Shown piece after piece: positions 43,412 through 52,212 of a DNA stretch of 64,000 bases (its first letter is position 1; each line of letters begins with the position of its first letter). Source of the stretch: Bradyrhizobium liaoningense (GTDB lineage: Bacteria; Pseudomonadota; Alphaproteobacteria; Rhizobiales; Xanthobacteraceae); the NCBI RefSeq assembly GCF_018130825.1, contig NZ_JAFCJS010000001.1:744001-808000 (forward strand). Direction: 5' to 3'. A program made the position numbers and the translations under genes. Under the pieces are notes generated by a model. The model was not told the origin of the DNA, did no database searches, and saw nothing but the letters and a program-made list of their open reading frames with translations.

Positions 43412-45841
43412 TTAAGTCGCGTCTGGGAACAGGCGCTTGCTGAGGATGGCGTGCACGCCCCAATTGCCGTCGACGACTTGCGTGACGCCGAAATCGACGG
43501 CGGCCGACATCAAGGCGATCGCTTCGTCCTCACTGAGCCCTTTGGTGTTCATCAGGAAGCGCCGCATCTTGCGGAACGCATCCTTCATGGCGAGGTCGAG
43601 CGAGGATTTTGCATAGACTTCGCTCTGGCCCTGCGCGCCGAACTCGGCGAGGTAGTTGGGGTGGCTGAAGCCGGTCAGCACCCAATCGGTGGCGGTTTCA
43701 ATCAGAGGATAGGAGAGATCGGCGAAGGGCCGGCCGGCGAGATCGGCCTTCTTGTGCAGGATCACCTCGAAAGTGCCGGTCATCGAGCACTCGATCGCGG
43801 TGCCGCTGAGCTCGCCGTCGCCTTGCGCGGCGTGGGGATCGCCGACCGACAACAGCGCGCCGGGCACGGAGACCGGAAGATAGACCGTTGCTCCCTTCCC
43901 CAGCCGCCAATTGTCGAGATTGCCGCCGAAATAGGACGGCGGCACGGAATCGACGAAATCGACCTCGCGCGGCGCCACCGCGATCACGCCGAAATGCGGC
44001 CGCAAGGGAATGCGGATGCCGTCGAGCACGGCGTGCCGGCGCTTGATCGTCCCGGGTGCGACGGGAACGCCGGGATAGTCGTAGGTGGCATGCACCACGC
44101 CAAACGGATCGGTCTGCGGCTCCCAGCGATAGGAATAAAGCGCGCGGGCATGCGGCGCGTCCGCATCGTCAAAGATCTCATAGATGGTCACGGCTTCGCG
44201 CGGCTTGGGCCCGCCGAGAAACTCGTTGTAGTGATAACCCCACCAGGCCGCCACCGAGGAGCCGAACACGCGCCCGGCATGGTTCGGGCTCCGGCTCGCC
44301 CGCGGCACGATGTCGAGGATGCGCACCTCCAGCACATCGCCGGGCTGGGCGTCCTTCACGGCGACGGGCCCGGTGCAGATATGTACGCCAAACCCCTCGC
44401 CGGCACCGCGGCCGAACACGCTGGCATCCATTGGTCCTGCGCCGCGGCGGTCGACGTTCTTCTTGTTCCGTGTCCAGCCGAACACGCTCTCGGCGGCGGC
44501 ATCGCCGGCGATCATCATGTCGGGGGCATCGGAGGCGTGCTGCGTCAGAGTCTCGATGGTGATGGTGTCGCCCGATGCGATCTCGATTTGCGGCGGCAGC
44601 GAGCGGCTGAAATAGCCCCAATGAACGCGGCGGGCCTCGACCGGGAGATGATGATGCCTGCACTCCGTGGTCGTACGCTCCTCCGCGCCGGCACAGGCGA
44701 CGTTGCTGCGCGCCTCGACGCTCTGATGTGCGCGGAGCTGCGCCAGCGCTTCCTGTGGCCAGCCGCGCTGGCCCGCGACGCCATGCTGCGAGGTCGCCCG
44801 CTCCGCCTCCTGCTGGCGAAACTCGCGCGGCGGCAGGCCGAAGCGATGACGGAAGGCGCGGCTGAAATGTGCGGAGTCGCCAAAGCCATAGGCGTAGGCG
44901 ATCTCCGAGATCGAGCGATGCGCCTCGGCCGGGTTGGAGAGATCCGCCCAGGCACGCTGGAGACGACGCTCGCGAACATAGTGGGTGAAATTATCGCCGA
45001 CCGTCTCGAACAGCTTTTGCAAGTAACGCTCGGAAATCCCCTCGGCCTGCGCGACACGCGCCGGCACGAGGTCGGGATCGTCGAGCCGACGCTCGATGGT
45101 CTGGCAGATCCGATGCAGCAGCGCGGCCTGCGTCGCGCTCGACCCGGCGTCGGACGTCGATGCCGCCAGTTGATGCGCGAGCGTCAGCAGCAGATCGACC
45201 AGCGACTGCGCGAGCGAATTCCATTCGGCATCGCTCAGACTATCGAGCGTGCGCGCGGTCGCGTCCAGCAGGCGCGAGAACACGTCGGCAAAGCCGCCCG
45301 GCGGAACGACACGGGGCTCGCCAAGCCTCGGCTTGCCCGACAGGCGTCCGTGCAGCGCCTCTGACGTCACCGACAGCACGATGGCGCGCATGTCGCGCTG
45401 GAACACGATGCTCCAGTCGCCGCTGCGCGGCAGCAGCACGAGATGGCCGACGGGAACGATGCGATGACCGCCGGCGCTCCTGAGCACCATGCCGTCCTCG
45501 ACCGGCATCAGCGCGATGGGGAGGTCTTCGTTGGCCTGCGAGAGGGGCGCGACGCTCTGCGCGCCCGCGGCCATGCGCGTCAGTGCAACACCTGCGGCAT
45601 GGCGATGCGAGGCGGTTGCGTGCCCATCGAAGAAGGAATGCCCGCCTGCCGGCTGCAGGCCGACCGCCGCCAGCACGTCCCGCCAGGCTTCGGGACGGTC
45701 GTCTTGCGCGTAGGACTCGCTCGTGAACGGCCGGAAGCTCATCGGATCGACCCAGATTGCGGTCGATCGAAGCAACCTCTGTGCCAGACGAACGCGGTCA
45801 TCCGTCGCTGCGACGGGCCGCAAATGGTCTCCGCTTGTCAC
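43412..45841 (-). CDS. AraC-type regulator fused to acetamidase/formamidase
   Basis: A single 809-residue frame. Residues about 1-230 look like an AraC ligand-sensing domain. Residues about 244-343 are an AraC helix-turn-helix pair (VAQAEGISERYLQKLFETVG and ISEIAYAYGFGDSAHFSRAF). Residues about 395-809 are a complete acetamidase/formamidase (VHWGYFSRSLPP, GDPHAAQGDGELSG, FGVTQVVDGNWGVHAI) similar to the neighbouring enzyme at 45877. A GGAGGAG sequence (44678-44684) sits at the junction where a formamidase start would be, but an ACG stands in place of ATG. This suggests fusion of two once separate genes. It lies 35 bases after the stand-alone formamidase gene. Confidence 0.88.
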   Translation of the reverse strand: MTSGDHLRPVAATDDRVRLAQRLLRSTAIWVDPMSFRPFTSESYAQDDRPEAWRDVLAAVGLQPAGGHSFFDGHATASHRHAAGVALTRMAAGAQSVAPLSQANEDLPIALMPVEDGMVLRSAGGHRIVPVGHLVLLPRSGDWSIVFQRDMRAIVLSVTSEALHGRLSGKPRLGEPRVVPPGGFADVFSRLLDATARTLDSLSDAEWNSLAQSLVDLLLTLAHQLAASTSDAGSSATQAALLHRICQTIERRLDDPDLVPARVAQAEGISERYLQKLFETVGDNFTHYVRERRLQRAWADLSNPAEAHRSISEIAYAYGFGDSAHFSRAFRHRFGLPPREFRQQEAERATSQHGVAGQRGWPQEALAQLRAHQSVEARSNVACAGAEERTTTECRHHHLPVEARRVHWGYFSRSLPPQIEIASGDTITIETLTQHASDAPDMMIAGDAAAESVFGWTRNKKNVDRRGAGPMDASVFGRGAGEGFGVHICTGPVAVKDAQPGDVLEVRILDIVPRASRSPNHAGRVFGSSVAAWWGYHYNEFLGGPKPREAVTIYEIFDDADAPHARALYSYRWEPQTDPFGVVHATYDYPGVPVAPGTIKRRHAVLDGIRIPLRPHFGVIAVAPREVDFVDSVPPSYFGGNLDNWRLGKGATVYLPVSVPGALLSVGDPHAAQGDGELSGTAIECSMTGTFEVILHKKADLAGRPFADLSYPLIETATDWVLTGFSHPNYLAEFGAQGQSEVYAKSSLDLAMKDAFRKMRRFLMNTKGLSEDEAIALMSAAVDFGVTQVVDGNWGVHAILSKRLFPDAT

Positions 45842-45876
45842 CTGCTCATCCCGAAAACAGACCGCGCCTCAACGCA

Positions 45877-47118
45877 TTAGTCGCACCGGAAGATGTTCTT
45901 GCGGATCGTGCCGTGGACGCCCCAATTGGCATCGACCACCTGGGTGACGCCGAAATCGGCGCCGACCGACATCAGCGAGATCGCCTCGTCCTCGCTGAGG
46001 CGATGCACGGTCATCAGGAACCGGCGGAGTTTTCTGAACGCATCGCGCATCGCACGGTCGAGACTGCTGTGATTGGCAATCTCGGTTTGGGCATCGGCGC
46101 CGAGCGCTGCGAGATAGTTCGGATAGGTGAAGCCGTAGAACGACCAGGCGTGGTCGGTTTCCAGCATGGGATGGTCGAGGCCTTCCAGATGGGTGCCGGC
46201 CAGATCAGCCCTCTTGTGCAGGATGAATTCGAAATCGCCGGTCAGCGAGGTCTCGATCGCGGTGCCGCCGAGCTCGCTGTCGCCCTGCGCGGCATGGGGA
46301 TCGCCGACCGAGAAATAGGCTCCGGGCACGGCAACCGGATAGAACATCCGCGCCCCCTTGCCGATGCGCCAGTCGTCGATATTGCCGCCGGTGTAGCCCG
46401 GCGGGATCGAGCTGACGAAATCGGCTTCCGACGGGGCGAGGCCCATGGTGCCGAAATGCAATCGCGCGGGCACCTTCACGCTGGAGAGGATGTTCTCGCG
46501 CTTTTTGATCGTGGCGTGATCGACGCGGACACCGGGATAGTCGATGGTCGGATGCACGATGCCGTCAGGGTCGGTCTGCGGCGTCCAGACGTAGTTGTAG
46601 ACCGCCTTTGCATAGGGCTCCCCTGACGTATCGAGCTCGAAGATGGTGACGACCTCGCGCGGCTTCGGCTCCTCGATCAGGTCGTGGTAGTGAAAGCCCC
46701 AGTTGGCGGCGACGTTGGAGCCGAAGCAGCGGCCGGCATGGCAGGCGCTGCAACTCGGCCGCGGCCTGATATCGAGGATGCGCACTTCGAGAATGTCGCC
46801 GGGCTCGGCGCCTTCGATCGCGACCGGGCCAGTGAGAAGATGCACGCCGATCCCCTCGCCTGCGCCGCGGATGAAGGGGCCTTCGATCGGGCCCGAACCG
46901 CGGCGCGCCACGGCCTTGTGCTCGCGCGTCCACTGGAACACGCTCTCGGCGCCGGGATCGCCCTGGATCATGCGCTCGTAATCGTCATTGGCATGATGCG
47001 TCAGCGTCTCGATGGTGGCACGGTCTCCCGAGCGCAGCGTCAGCGCCGGGGTGACTTTCTTGGAGAAATAGCCCCAGTGGACGGTTTTCGGCGAAACCGG
47101 CAGCGTGACATGTTTCAT
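45877..47118 (-). CDS. Acetamidase/formamidase
   Basis: A 413-residue enzyme of the FmdA/AmdA family, which hydrolyses formamide or short amides to ammonia and a carboxylate. Landmarks: PKTVHWGYFSKKVTP, the metal-site region HAGRCFGSNVAANWG with nearby GAGEGIGVHLLTGPV, SVGDPHAAQGDSELGGTA and FGVTQVVDANWGVHG. Length matches the family. It lies 43 bases after the permease-ATPase gene and is followed by the AraC-formamidase fusion, so the operon holds two paralogous amidases. A CSACHAG motif is a chance CXXCH rather than a cytochrome, since the protein has no export signal. Confidence 0.94.
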   Translation of the reverse strand: MKHVTLPVSPKTVHWGYFSKKVTPALTLRSGDRATIETLTHHANDDYERMIQGDPGAESVFQWTREHKAVARRGSGPIEGPFIRGAGEGIGVHLLTGPVAIEGAEPGDILEVRILDIRPRPSCSACHAGRCFGSNVAANWGFHYHDLIEEPKPREVVTIFELDTSGEPYAKAVYNYVWTPQTDPDGIVHPTIDYPGVRVDHATIKKRENILSSVKVPARLHFGTMGLAPSEADFVSSIPPGYTGGNIDDWRIGKGARMFYPVAVPGAYFSVGDPHAAQGDSELGGTAIETSLTGDFEFILHKRADLAGTHLEGLDHPMLETDHAWSFYGFTYPNYLAALGADAQTEIANHSSLDRAMRDAFRKLRRFLMTVHRLSEDEAISLMSVGADFGVTQVVDANWGVHGTIRKNIFRCD

Positions 47119-47161
47119 GAGGTGGCCTCTTCGGGGGTCTTAAACATCGTGGAGAGAGCGC

Positions 47162-48784
47162 TCATCGCACCGCCTCCGGAGTCTTGTCGGCTTCCATCAC
47201 GCTGAGGAAACGCGCCGTCAGCGTATGGCGCGGGTTGGAGAGCACCTCGTGCGCCGGCCCCTCCTCGATGATCGCGCCACCGCTCAGGAACGCGACGCGG
47301 TCGGCGACCTCGTCGGCGAAACGGATCTGGTGCGTCGAGATGATCATGGTGAGGCCGTCGTCGATGGCGAGACGCCGGATCACCTCCAGCACCTCGTTGA
47401 CGAGCTCGGGGTCGAGCGCCGAGGTCGGCTCGTCCAGCAGCAGCACGCTCGGATTTGGCGCGAGCGCGCGGGCGATGGCGACGCGCTGCTGCTGGCCGCC
47501 GGAGAGATGCCGCGGCAGCGCATCGGCGCGATGCGAGAGCCCGACGCGATCGAGCAGCTCGGTGGCGCGGCGGTCGGCGTCGATGCGGGTCATGCCGTGG
47601 ACCCAGCGCAAGGGCCCGGCGATGTTCTCCTTCGCCGAGAGATGGGCGAACAAATTGAACTGCTGGAACACCATGCCGACGCCGACGCTCGCCCGCTCGT
47701 TGGCGATGGCGCGCGGCGACAGCGCCTTGCCGTCTTCGCCAAAGCCGAGGCGCCGGCCGCCCACGCGCACGGTGCCGGCATCCCAGTTTTCGAGATGGTT
47801 GATGCAGCGGAGCAACGTGCTCTTGCCCGAGCCGCTCGGACCGAGCAGCGCCACCACCTCGCCCACGCGGACCGTGAGATCGAGACTGTCGAGCACCCTT
47901 TGCGGACCGTAGCTCTTGGTGAGATCCTTGACCTCGACCGCGATGTTGTTGCGCGCGATCGTCGCGGTGCGGCGGGCGCGTTCCTCGCGGGTCAGGGCCA
48001 GCGGCGGCGTGTCCGTGAGCTCTGCTTGCGCGGGCTCGGGATCGATCGCGGTCGCATCGGCAAGTTCGAGCCTGGTGACGAGGTCAACGCGGCGCCAGGG
48101 CAGATAATCGGCAAGCTTGCGCTCACGCCCCTTCGCGCGGTCGAGATCGAGCAGCCATTCAACGAAAAGCTGAATGCCGCTGATGGTCGCGGTCAGCACG
48201 AGGTAGAGCAGGCCCGAAGCGAAGAAGATCGAGAAGAAGTCGAATGTGGAGGACGCCAGCTGGGTCGAGCGCAGCGTCAACTCTTGCACCGCGACGACGG
48301 AGGCGAGCGAGGAATTCTTCAGCGCACTCACGGCTTCGTTGCCGAAGGCCGGGATCATGGTGCGGATCGCCTGCGGCGCGATGACCCTGCGCATCAGCAC
48401 TGACGGCGTCATGCCGAGCGCCTGCCCGGCCGTCACCTGCCCGCGATCGACGCCGAGCACGCCGGCGCGCAGCATCTCGGCGATGAACGGAGCCTCGTTG
48501 CAGGCAAGCGCGAGACCGGCCGCCAGCACCGCCGGCAGCTTGATGCCGATATGCGGCAACGCGTCGTAGGCGAACACCATCTGCAGGATCAGCGGCGTGC
48601 CGCGGAAGATCACGGTGTAGCCCCGGGCGATCGCCGCCAGGGGCCAGAAGCGCGAGAGCTGCATGCTGGCGAGGATCAGTCCGAGGATCAATCCGCCGCC
48701 GAGCCCGAGGGCAGTCACCTCGAGGGTGAGCTCGATGCCCTCGAGCAGATACGGCATGCTCAGGTAATGGAGGAACAGCGACAT
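47162..48784 (-). CDS. Polar amino-acid ABC transporter, permease-ATPase fusion
   Basis: A 540-residue fusion. Residues 1-225 are a HisM/GltK-type permease with five membrane segments and the EAA loop (NEAPFIAEMLRAGVLGVDRGQVTAGQALGM in sections). Residues about 285-540 are the ATPase, with Walker A GPSGSGKST, signature LSGGQQQRVAIARALA, Walker B LLLDEPTSALD and the switch His in ISTHQ. The linker is charged. The two subunits are usually separate genes. It overlaps the stop of the binding-protein gene by one base (TGATG). With a single permease gene it must work as a homodimer. Confidence 0.94.
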   Translation of the reverse strand: MSLFLHYLSMPYLLEGIELTLEVTALGLGGGLILGLILASMQLSRFWPLAAIARGYTVIFRGTPLILQMVFAYDALPHIGIKLPAVLAAGLALACNEAPFIAEMLRAGVLGVDRGQVTAGQALGMTPSVLMRRVIAPQAIRTMIPAFGNEAVSALKNSSLASVVAVQELTLRSTQLASSTFDFFSIFFASGLLYLVLTATISGIQLFVEWLLDLDRAKGRERKLADYLPWRRVDLVTRLELADATAIDPEPAQAELTDTPPLALTREERARRTATIARNNIAVEVKDLTKSYGPQRVLDSLDLTVRVGEVVALLGPSGSGKSTLLRCINHLENWDAGTVRVGGRRLGFGEDGKALSPRAIANERASVGVGMVFQQFNLFAHLSAKENIAGPLRWVHGMTRIDADRRATELLDRVGLSHRADALPRHLSGGQQQRVAIARALAPNPSVLLLDEPTSALDPELVNEVLEVIRRLAIDDGLTMIISTHQIRFADEVADRVAFLSGGAIIEEGPAHEVLSNPRHTLTARFLSVMEADKTPEAVR

Positions 48785-49704
48785 CAGTCGGCCGTCAGGA
48801 TGTCCGGTTCCTTGAAGTTGTTCACATCGAGCCCATGCTTCTTCAGAAGCTCCATATGCGTGCCGGCTTTCTGCACCTCGATCAGAGCTGCGAGCACGGC
48901 GTCACGGAATTTCGGCTTGTCCTTGGGAACGGCGATGCCGACCGAATACGGGATCGTCACCGCGATCGCCTTCTCCAGCTTGTCCGGATAGGCCTTCACC
49001 GCGCTGTCGACCGTGTTGACGTCGTTGACATAGGTGTCGGCGCGGCCGGCGAGGATCGCCTGGATGCAGTTGGCGTTGTTGTCGTAGAGCTGGATGGTCG
49101 GCTCCGCCTTGCCGGCCTTCTTGCATTCCGGGATCAGCGCCTGGATCAGGGGCACCTCGACATAGCCGGTGTTCTCGGCGGCGGCCGCGCCGCACATCGA
49201 CATGTTGATGCCGTTGATGCCCTTCGGATTGCCCTTGGCGACCAGCACGCCGTCGAACACCTTCGAGTAGGTGATGAAGTCGGCGGCCTTGGCGCGCTCC
49301 TTGGTGGCGTAGATGTCGGAGATCACGATGTCGGCCTGACCCGCGGCGAGCGTGGTCAGGAGCGCTGCGAACACCACGGGCTTGTAGGTCAGCTTGAAGC
49401 CGAGGCATTCACCGATGGCTTCGCCGAGATCGATGTCGAAGCCGATATATTTGCTGGGATCCTTGGGATCGATGGTCTCATAGCCCGGCGTGTGCGGGTT
49501 GATGGCGTTGACGAGCGTCTTGCCCTTCCAGTCCGGATATTTCTCCTGGAGCGCGGCGCAGGCGGCGGGCGCTGCGGCCTGTGCGCTCAGCGGCGCGGCG
49601 GCGACGAGGCCGAAAGCGACGGCCGCGCCGAGCGCGGCCTTGCGCCACGGCATCGATGTGCGCGCCATCCCCCGCCGCGCCTGGGGCAAATCCCGTCTGT
49701 CCAT
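48784..49704 (-). CDS. Polar amino-acid ABC transporter binding protein
   Basis: A 306-residue periplasmic protein with a signal peptide (WRKAALGAAVAFGLVAAAPLSAQAAA). It is of the type 3 extracellular solute-binding family (YIGFDIDLGEAIGECLG, AALLTTLAAGQADIVISDIYATKERAKAADF in sections), with four cysteines probably paired. The ATG at 49704 follows AGGAG; later ATGs at 49668 or 49653 would shorten the signal peptide. It is the first gene of the operon leading to the formamidases, so the imported solute may be an amide or an amino acid that yields one. That link is inference. Confidence 0.92.
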   Translation of the reverse strand: MDRRDLPQARRGMARTSMPWRKAALGAAVAFGLVAAAPLSAQAAAPAACAALQEKYPDWKGKTLVNAINPHTPGYETIDPKDPSKYIGFDIDLGEAIGECLGFKLTYKPVVFAALLTTLAAGQADIVISDIYATKERAKAADFITYSKVFDGVLVAKGNPKGINGINMSMCGAAAAENTGYVEVPLIQALIPECKKAGKAEPTIQLYDNNANCIQAILAGRADTYVNDVNTVDSAVKAYPDKLEKAIAVTIPYSVGIAVPKDKPKFRDAVLAALIEVQKAGTHMELLKKHGLDVNNFKEPDILTAD

Positions 49705-50136
49705 GTGCTGCTCCTTCGAATTGGCATGGCCATGGCCATGTTGCTGAACTCGAAGGTCAGCCTAGGTGCAGAGCGCACGGAAAAGCTTGTCCGCGGGCGT
49801 ACAAAAAATTGGACGGAGGCGGCCCGCGATTTGGGCAAGCGGCTGCACAAAAACTGTTCGCAGGTCGCAAGCCGATGCAGACGCGGGATTCCGAATTCGG
49901 CGGAACCAAATCAGCCTGGATGGCGCAGCAATCAGTACGATTCCGGAACCATCTGCTGAGGCGATTTGACAGAGATATGACGCCTGCTGGCACAGATACG
50001 ACGCCGGGCGAACGGATCTGCGGCCGTCATCCACAGCACTTCACAGCCTGTCCGCAGCATATCCACAGCCTCACTATGTCGGATTCGCGAGACAGCACCG
50101 ACCACTTGCTGCGCACAAATTCACAGGGCTGGCATG
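49705..50136. other. Control region of the amide operon
   Basis: About 430 bases with no credible gene. It contains a GGCATGGCCATGGCCATG run near 49722-49740 and two sequences one base off the DnaA-box consensus (50027-50035, 50059-50067). It should hold the promoter for the operon at 49704. Confidence 0.45.
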
Positions 50137-50400
50137 TCAGCCGCCGGCCTGGTTGAACACGGTGCGGCAAGCCTCGCTCAAGCTTGATCGGTTACGGCGC
50201 AGGCACGCCGTGATGGCACGGACGTTGGGGATCTCGCCGGCGCAGAGCCGGTAGACGTCGGGGGTGCAGGCCCGGCGCTGTTCGGGTGTTCCCTGCTGCG
50301 CGTGAGCGGCGGAGGCAAACAGCGTCAGGAACAGCCCGACGGTCGAGGCCCGGCGCGCCCGGCTCTTCATAGCCGCAAACCGCAAGAACCTTGTCTTCAT
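50137..50400 (-). CDS. Small exported cysteine-containing protein
   Basis: The ATG at 50400 follows GGGAG and opens an 87-residue protein with a signal peptide (RRASTVGLFLTLFASAAHAQ). The mature part has four cysteines in a spaced pattern (RRACTPDVYRLCAGE, ITACLRRN, SEACRTVF), the arrangement of small periplasmic cysteine-rich-repeat proteins found in many alphaproteobacteria. The function is unknown; two disulfides are likely. It stands alone on the minus strand. The frame extends to a TTG at 50406, but the ATG is better. Confidence 0.8.
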   Translation of the reverse strand: MKTRFLRFAAMKSRARRASTVGLFLTLFASAAHAQQGTPEQRRACTPDVYRLCAGEIPNVRAITACLRRNRSSLSEACRTVFNQAGG

Positions 50401-50663
50401 GACCAAGTCTCCCGTTCTGCCCGCCCGCTCCCGGCCCGCGTTGGCCGGTCGTTGCGAAGGGGTAGGAGAAATAAATCGCCGAGAATGTGATCTCTTTCAC
50501 ACTGGCGCCGGGCCACCGACGCCTAGGTTCCCGCGGGGATTTTTTCAGGAATCGCTAACCAAACGGGACCCGATCGCCGGATCGTTAAAATGCGAACGAT
50601 CGGCTCAATCGGGTAACAAACCGGCTTTGCGACATTGCGCCATCCGCGTTCTGCGAGGGTGTG

Positions 50664-50858
50664 ATGAGCGAAGCCGAATTCAACTTGCTGCTGGATGCCG
50701 TCCGGGACGCGATGATCGTTGAAGATTTCGCATCCGCGCCGGAGGAGGAATTCGTGCCCCGCTCTTGGTCGTACGCCGCAACACCCAAGGCTGCCAATGA
50801 CAATGAGGGCGCCTGGCCCCTGCTGCCGTTTCCGGACGGCTGGTACGCGGCCTGCTGA
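50664..50858 (+). CDS. 64-residue acidic hypothetical protein
   Basis: The ATG at 50664 follows GCGAGGG and opens a 64-residue acidic protein (MSEAEFNLLLDAVRDAMIVED onward) with an ANDNEGAWPLLPFPDGWYAAC end. The N-terminal part is probably helical. No family is recognised with certainty. It stands alone in its orientation, about 260 bases from the cysteine-rich protein. Composition and ribosome site make it a credible gene. Confidence 0.55.
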   Translation: MSEAEFNLLLDAVRDAMIVEDFASAPEEEFVPRSWSYAATPKAANDNEGAWPLLPFPDGWYAAC

Positions 50859-50939
50859 GGCCCGCCCTGCCGCGAAATGATGCGCCCGCCTTGCGGGCGG
50901 TTCGGCATCACCGCGCGCCGGGAACCGGCGCAGCCCCGA

Positions 50940-51086
50940 TCACGTCTTGACGCGCTCTTCGCCGTCCTGCGGCGCCCGGTCGGGTGCAGCCGGCGGGAAG
51001 ATGCTGTCATAGATCGCGCGGGCCTCGCGGATGAGGCGCGCGCGCTCCAGCTCGGATTTCGGGACAAATCGAACGACGTCGCCCAC
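50940..51086 (-). CDS. 48-residue hypothetical protein
   Basis: A GTG at 51086 preceded by GCTGGAGAG opens 48 codons reading GDVVRFVPKSELERARLIRE and AIYDSIFPPAAPD, then a charged end. The stretch is strongly helical and looks like a genuine short protein. The frame is open upstream to 51206, but that part has poor composition. The family is unknown. It is between tRNA-Cys and the 64-residue gene. Confidence 0.45.
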   Translation of the reverse strand: MGDVVRFVPKSELERARLIREARAIYDSIFPPAAPDRAPQDGEERVKT

Positions 51087-51273
51087 GTGCTCTCCAGCTT
51101 CAGGGGTTCGGATGCGTCCCTTCGCAGATGCGAAGTCTATGCCAGAGGGCCTGAATCGCACCCTTCCGCCAAGCCCCGGGCAAACCCGGTGGCCAAGGCT
51201 CGGCAAGCCTCATCCGCGCGCTCGGCGGCACTCGCGATGATGAAATTTGCGCTGAAAGATCAGAGACTTGTGA

Positions 51274-51347
51274 TGGAGGCCACGACCAGAATTGAACTGG
51301 TGTACACGGTTTTGCAGACCGTTGCGTAACCACTCCGCCACGTGGCC
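51274..51347 (-). tRNA. tRNA-Cys (anticodon GCA)
   Basis: On the minus strand: acceptor GGCCACG, D-arm GGCGGAGTGGTTACGC, an anticodon loop with GCA (complement of 51313-51315), T-arm GGTTCAATTCT-like pairing and an encoded CCA end at 51274-51276. The anticodon assigns cysteine. Confidence 0.93.
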
Positions 51348-51431
51348 CCGTAAGGCCGGACCAATATAGGGGATCAATGGCTTAGGCAACCCCACGGTCC
51401 GCCGGTCGCACAGCGAAATGTCCGGCCGGAA

Positions 51432-52175
51432 TCAGGTGCGCTTGCCGCGCCGGAAGTCGCGCCGACGGTCCTTCTTGGGCGCGGGCTTTGGTGCCAGTTC
51501 CGGCATCTCGGCCTGGACCTCCCGGTAGCGGGTCAGCATCCGTTCGAAACTGCCATACAGTGTCTCGGCGATGTCGGGACGCAGTTCGAGGCCGGCCAGG
51601 ATCGTCGCGGCCGCCTCGATGGTCGAGAGGCCGTCGCGCCGCGGCTCCTTGCGCAGGCGTCCGTAGCGCGAGGGACTCTGCGGGTTGAGGATCACGCGCT
51701 GGCATTTCAGCATCCAGGGATTGCGCCACCACAAGGCCTTGGCCTGGCTCCAGGTGCCATCGAGCAGCACGACGCCTTCGAGCCTGCCCAGGATGGCGCG
51801 CTGGTTCTCCGCGACGTCTCCCTTGCGGGTCAGCGCCACGATCTCGTCCTCGGCCTCGAGATCGGCCGCGCGGGCCGAGCCGAGATAGAGCACGCCCCAG
51901 CGCGCGGCATTCTCGACTGGCCGTCCTAGCGCCTTGGACAGGCTCGGCCAGGACAGGCCGACCCGCACCGTGGCATCGGCAAAGTGCTTCGCAAGCAGCC
52001 GCGCGGTGCCGAGCGCCCTGTCCTGCTCCTGCGGATGCTGCAGGATCAGCAGCGAAAGCCGGTTTTCAATCGGCGTGACGCTGTCGCAGATGCACAGCGG
52101 CATCGGCTTCTGGCAGTGCGGGCATTCGGGGATCGCCTCAGGCGCGGCGGCCGTCGTCTCGGATGGGTTCGACAT
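51432..52175 (-). CDS. tapT: tRNA-uridine aminocarboxypropyltransferase (DTW domain)
   Basis: A 247-residue DTW-domain enzyme that adds 3-amino-3-carboxypropyl groups from SAM to uridine 47 of certain tRNAs (acp3U47). The N-terminal zinc motif is CPHCQKPMPLCICD. LILQHPQEQDRALGTARLL follows, then VLLDGTWSQAKALWWRNPW with the DxTW motif, and SPSRYGRLRKEPRRDGLSTIEA. The ATG at 52175 was chosen over 52211 because it gives the usual N-terminus. A basic tail (KPAPKKDRRRDFRRGKR) ends the protein. It lies downstream of the RND operon on the same strand, with 37 bases between. Confidence 0.9.
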   Translation of the reverse strand: MSNPSETTAAAPEAIPECPHCQKPMPLCICDSVTPIENRLSLLILQHPQEQDRALGTARLLAKHFADATVRVGLSWPSLSKALGRPVENAARWGVLYLGSARAADLEAEDEIVALTRKGDVAENQRAILGRLEGVVLLDGTWSQAKALWWRNPWMLKCQRVILNPQSPSRYGRLRKEPRRDGLSTIEAAATILAGLELRPDIAETLYGSFERMLTRYREVQAEMPELAPKPAPKKDRRRDFRRGKRT

Positions 52176-52212
52176 GGTCGCCGCTATACGCTTCGCGCGG
52201 CGCTGCAACAAC

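Noticed and set aside
46700..46760. CSACH motif in the formamidase as a haem site
   Set aside because: The protein has no export signal and is otherwise an ordinary formamidase; the motif is coincidental.
49722..49742. GGCATGGCCATGGCCATG run as a sigma-54 promoter for the amide operon
   Set aside because: A GG-N10-GC spacing can be found, but it arises from a short tandem CATGGC repeat, and the -12 element does not match TTGC.
50027..50067. Two near-DnaA boxes (each one mismatch) as a replication or DnaA control site
   Set aside because: Only two imperfect copies without an AT-rich region or neighbouring replication genes; chance is sufficient.
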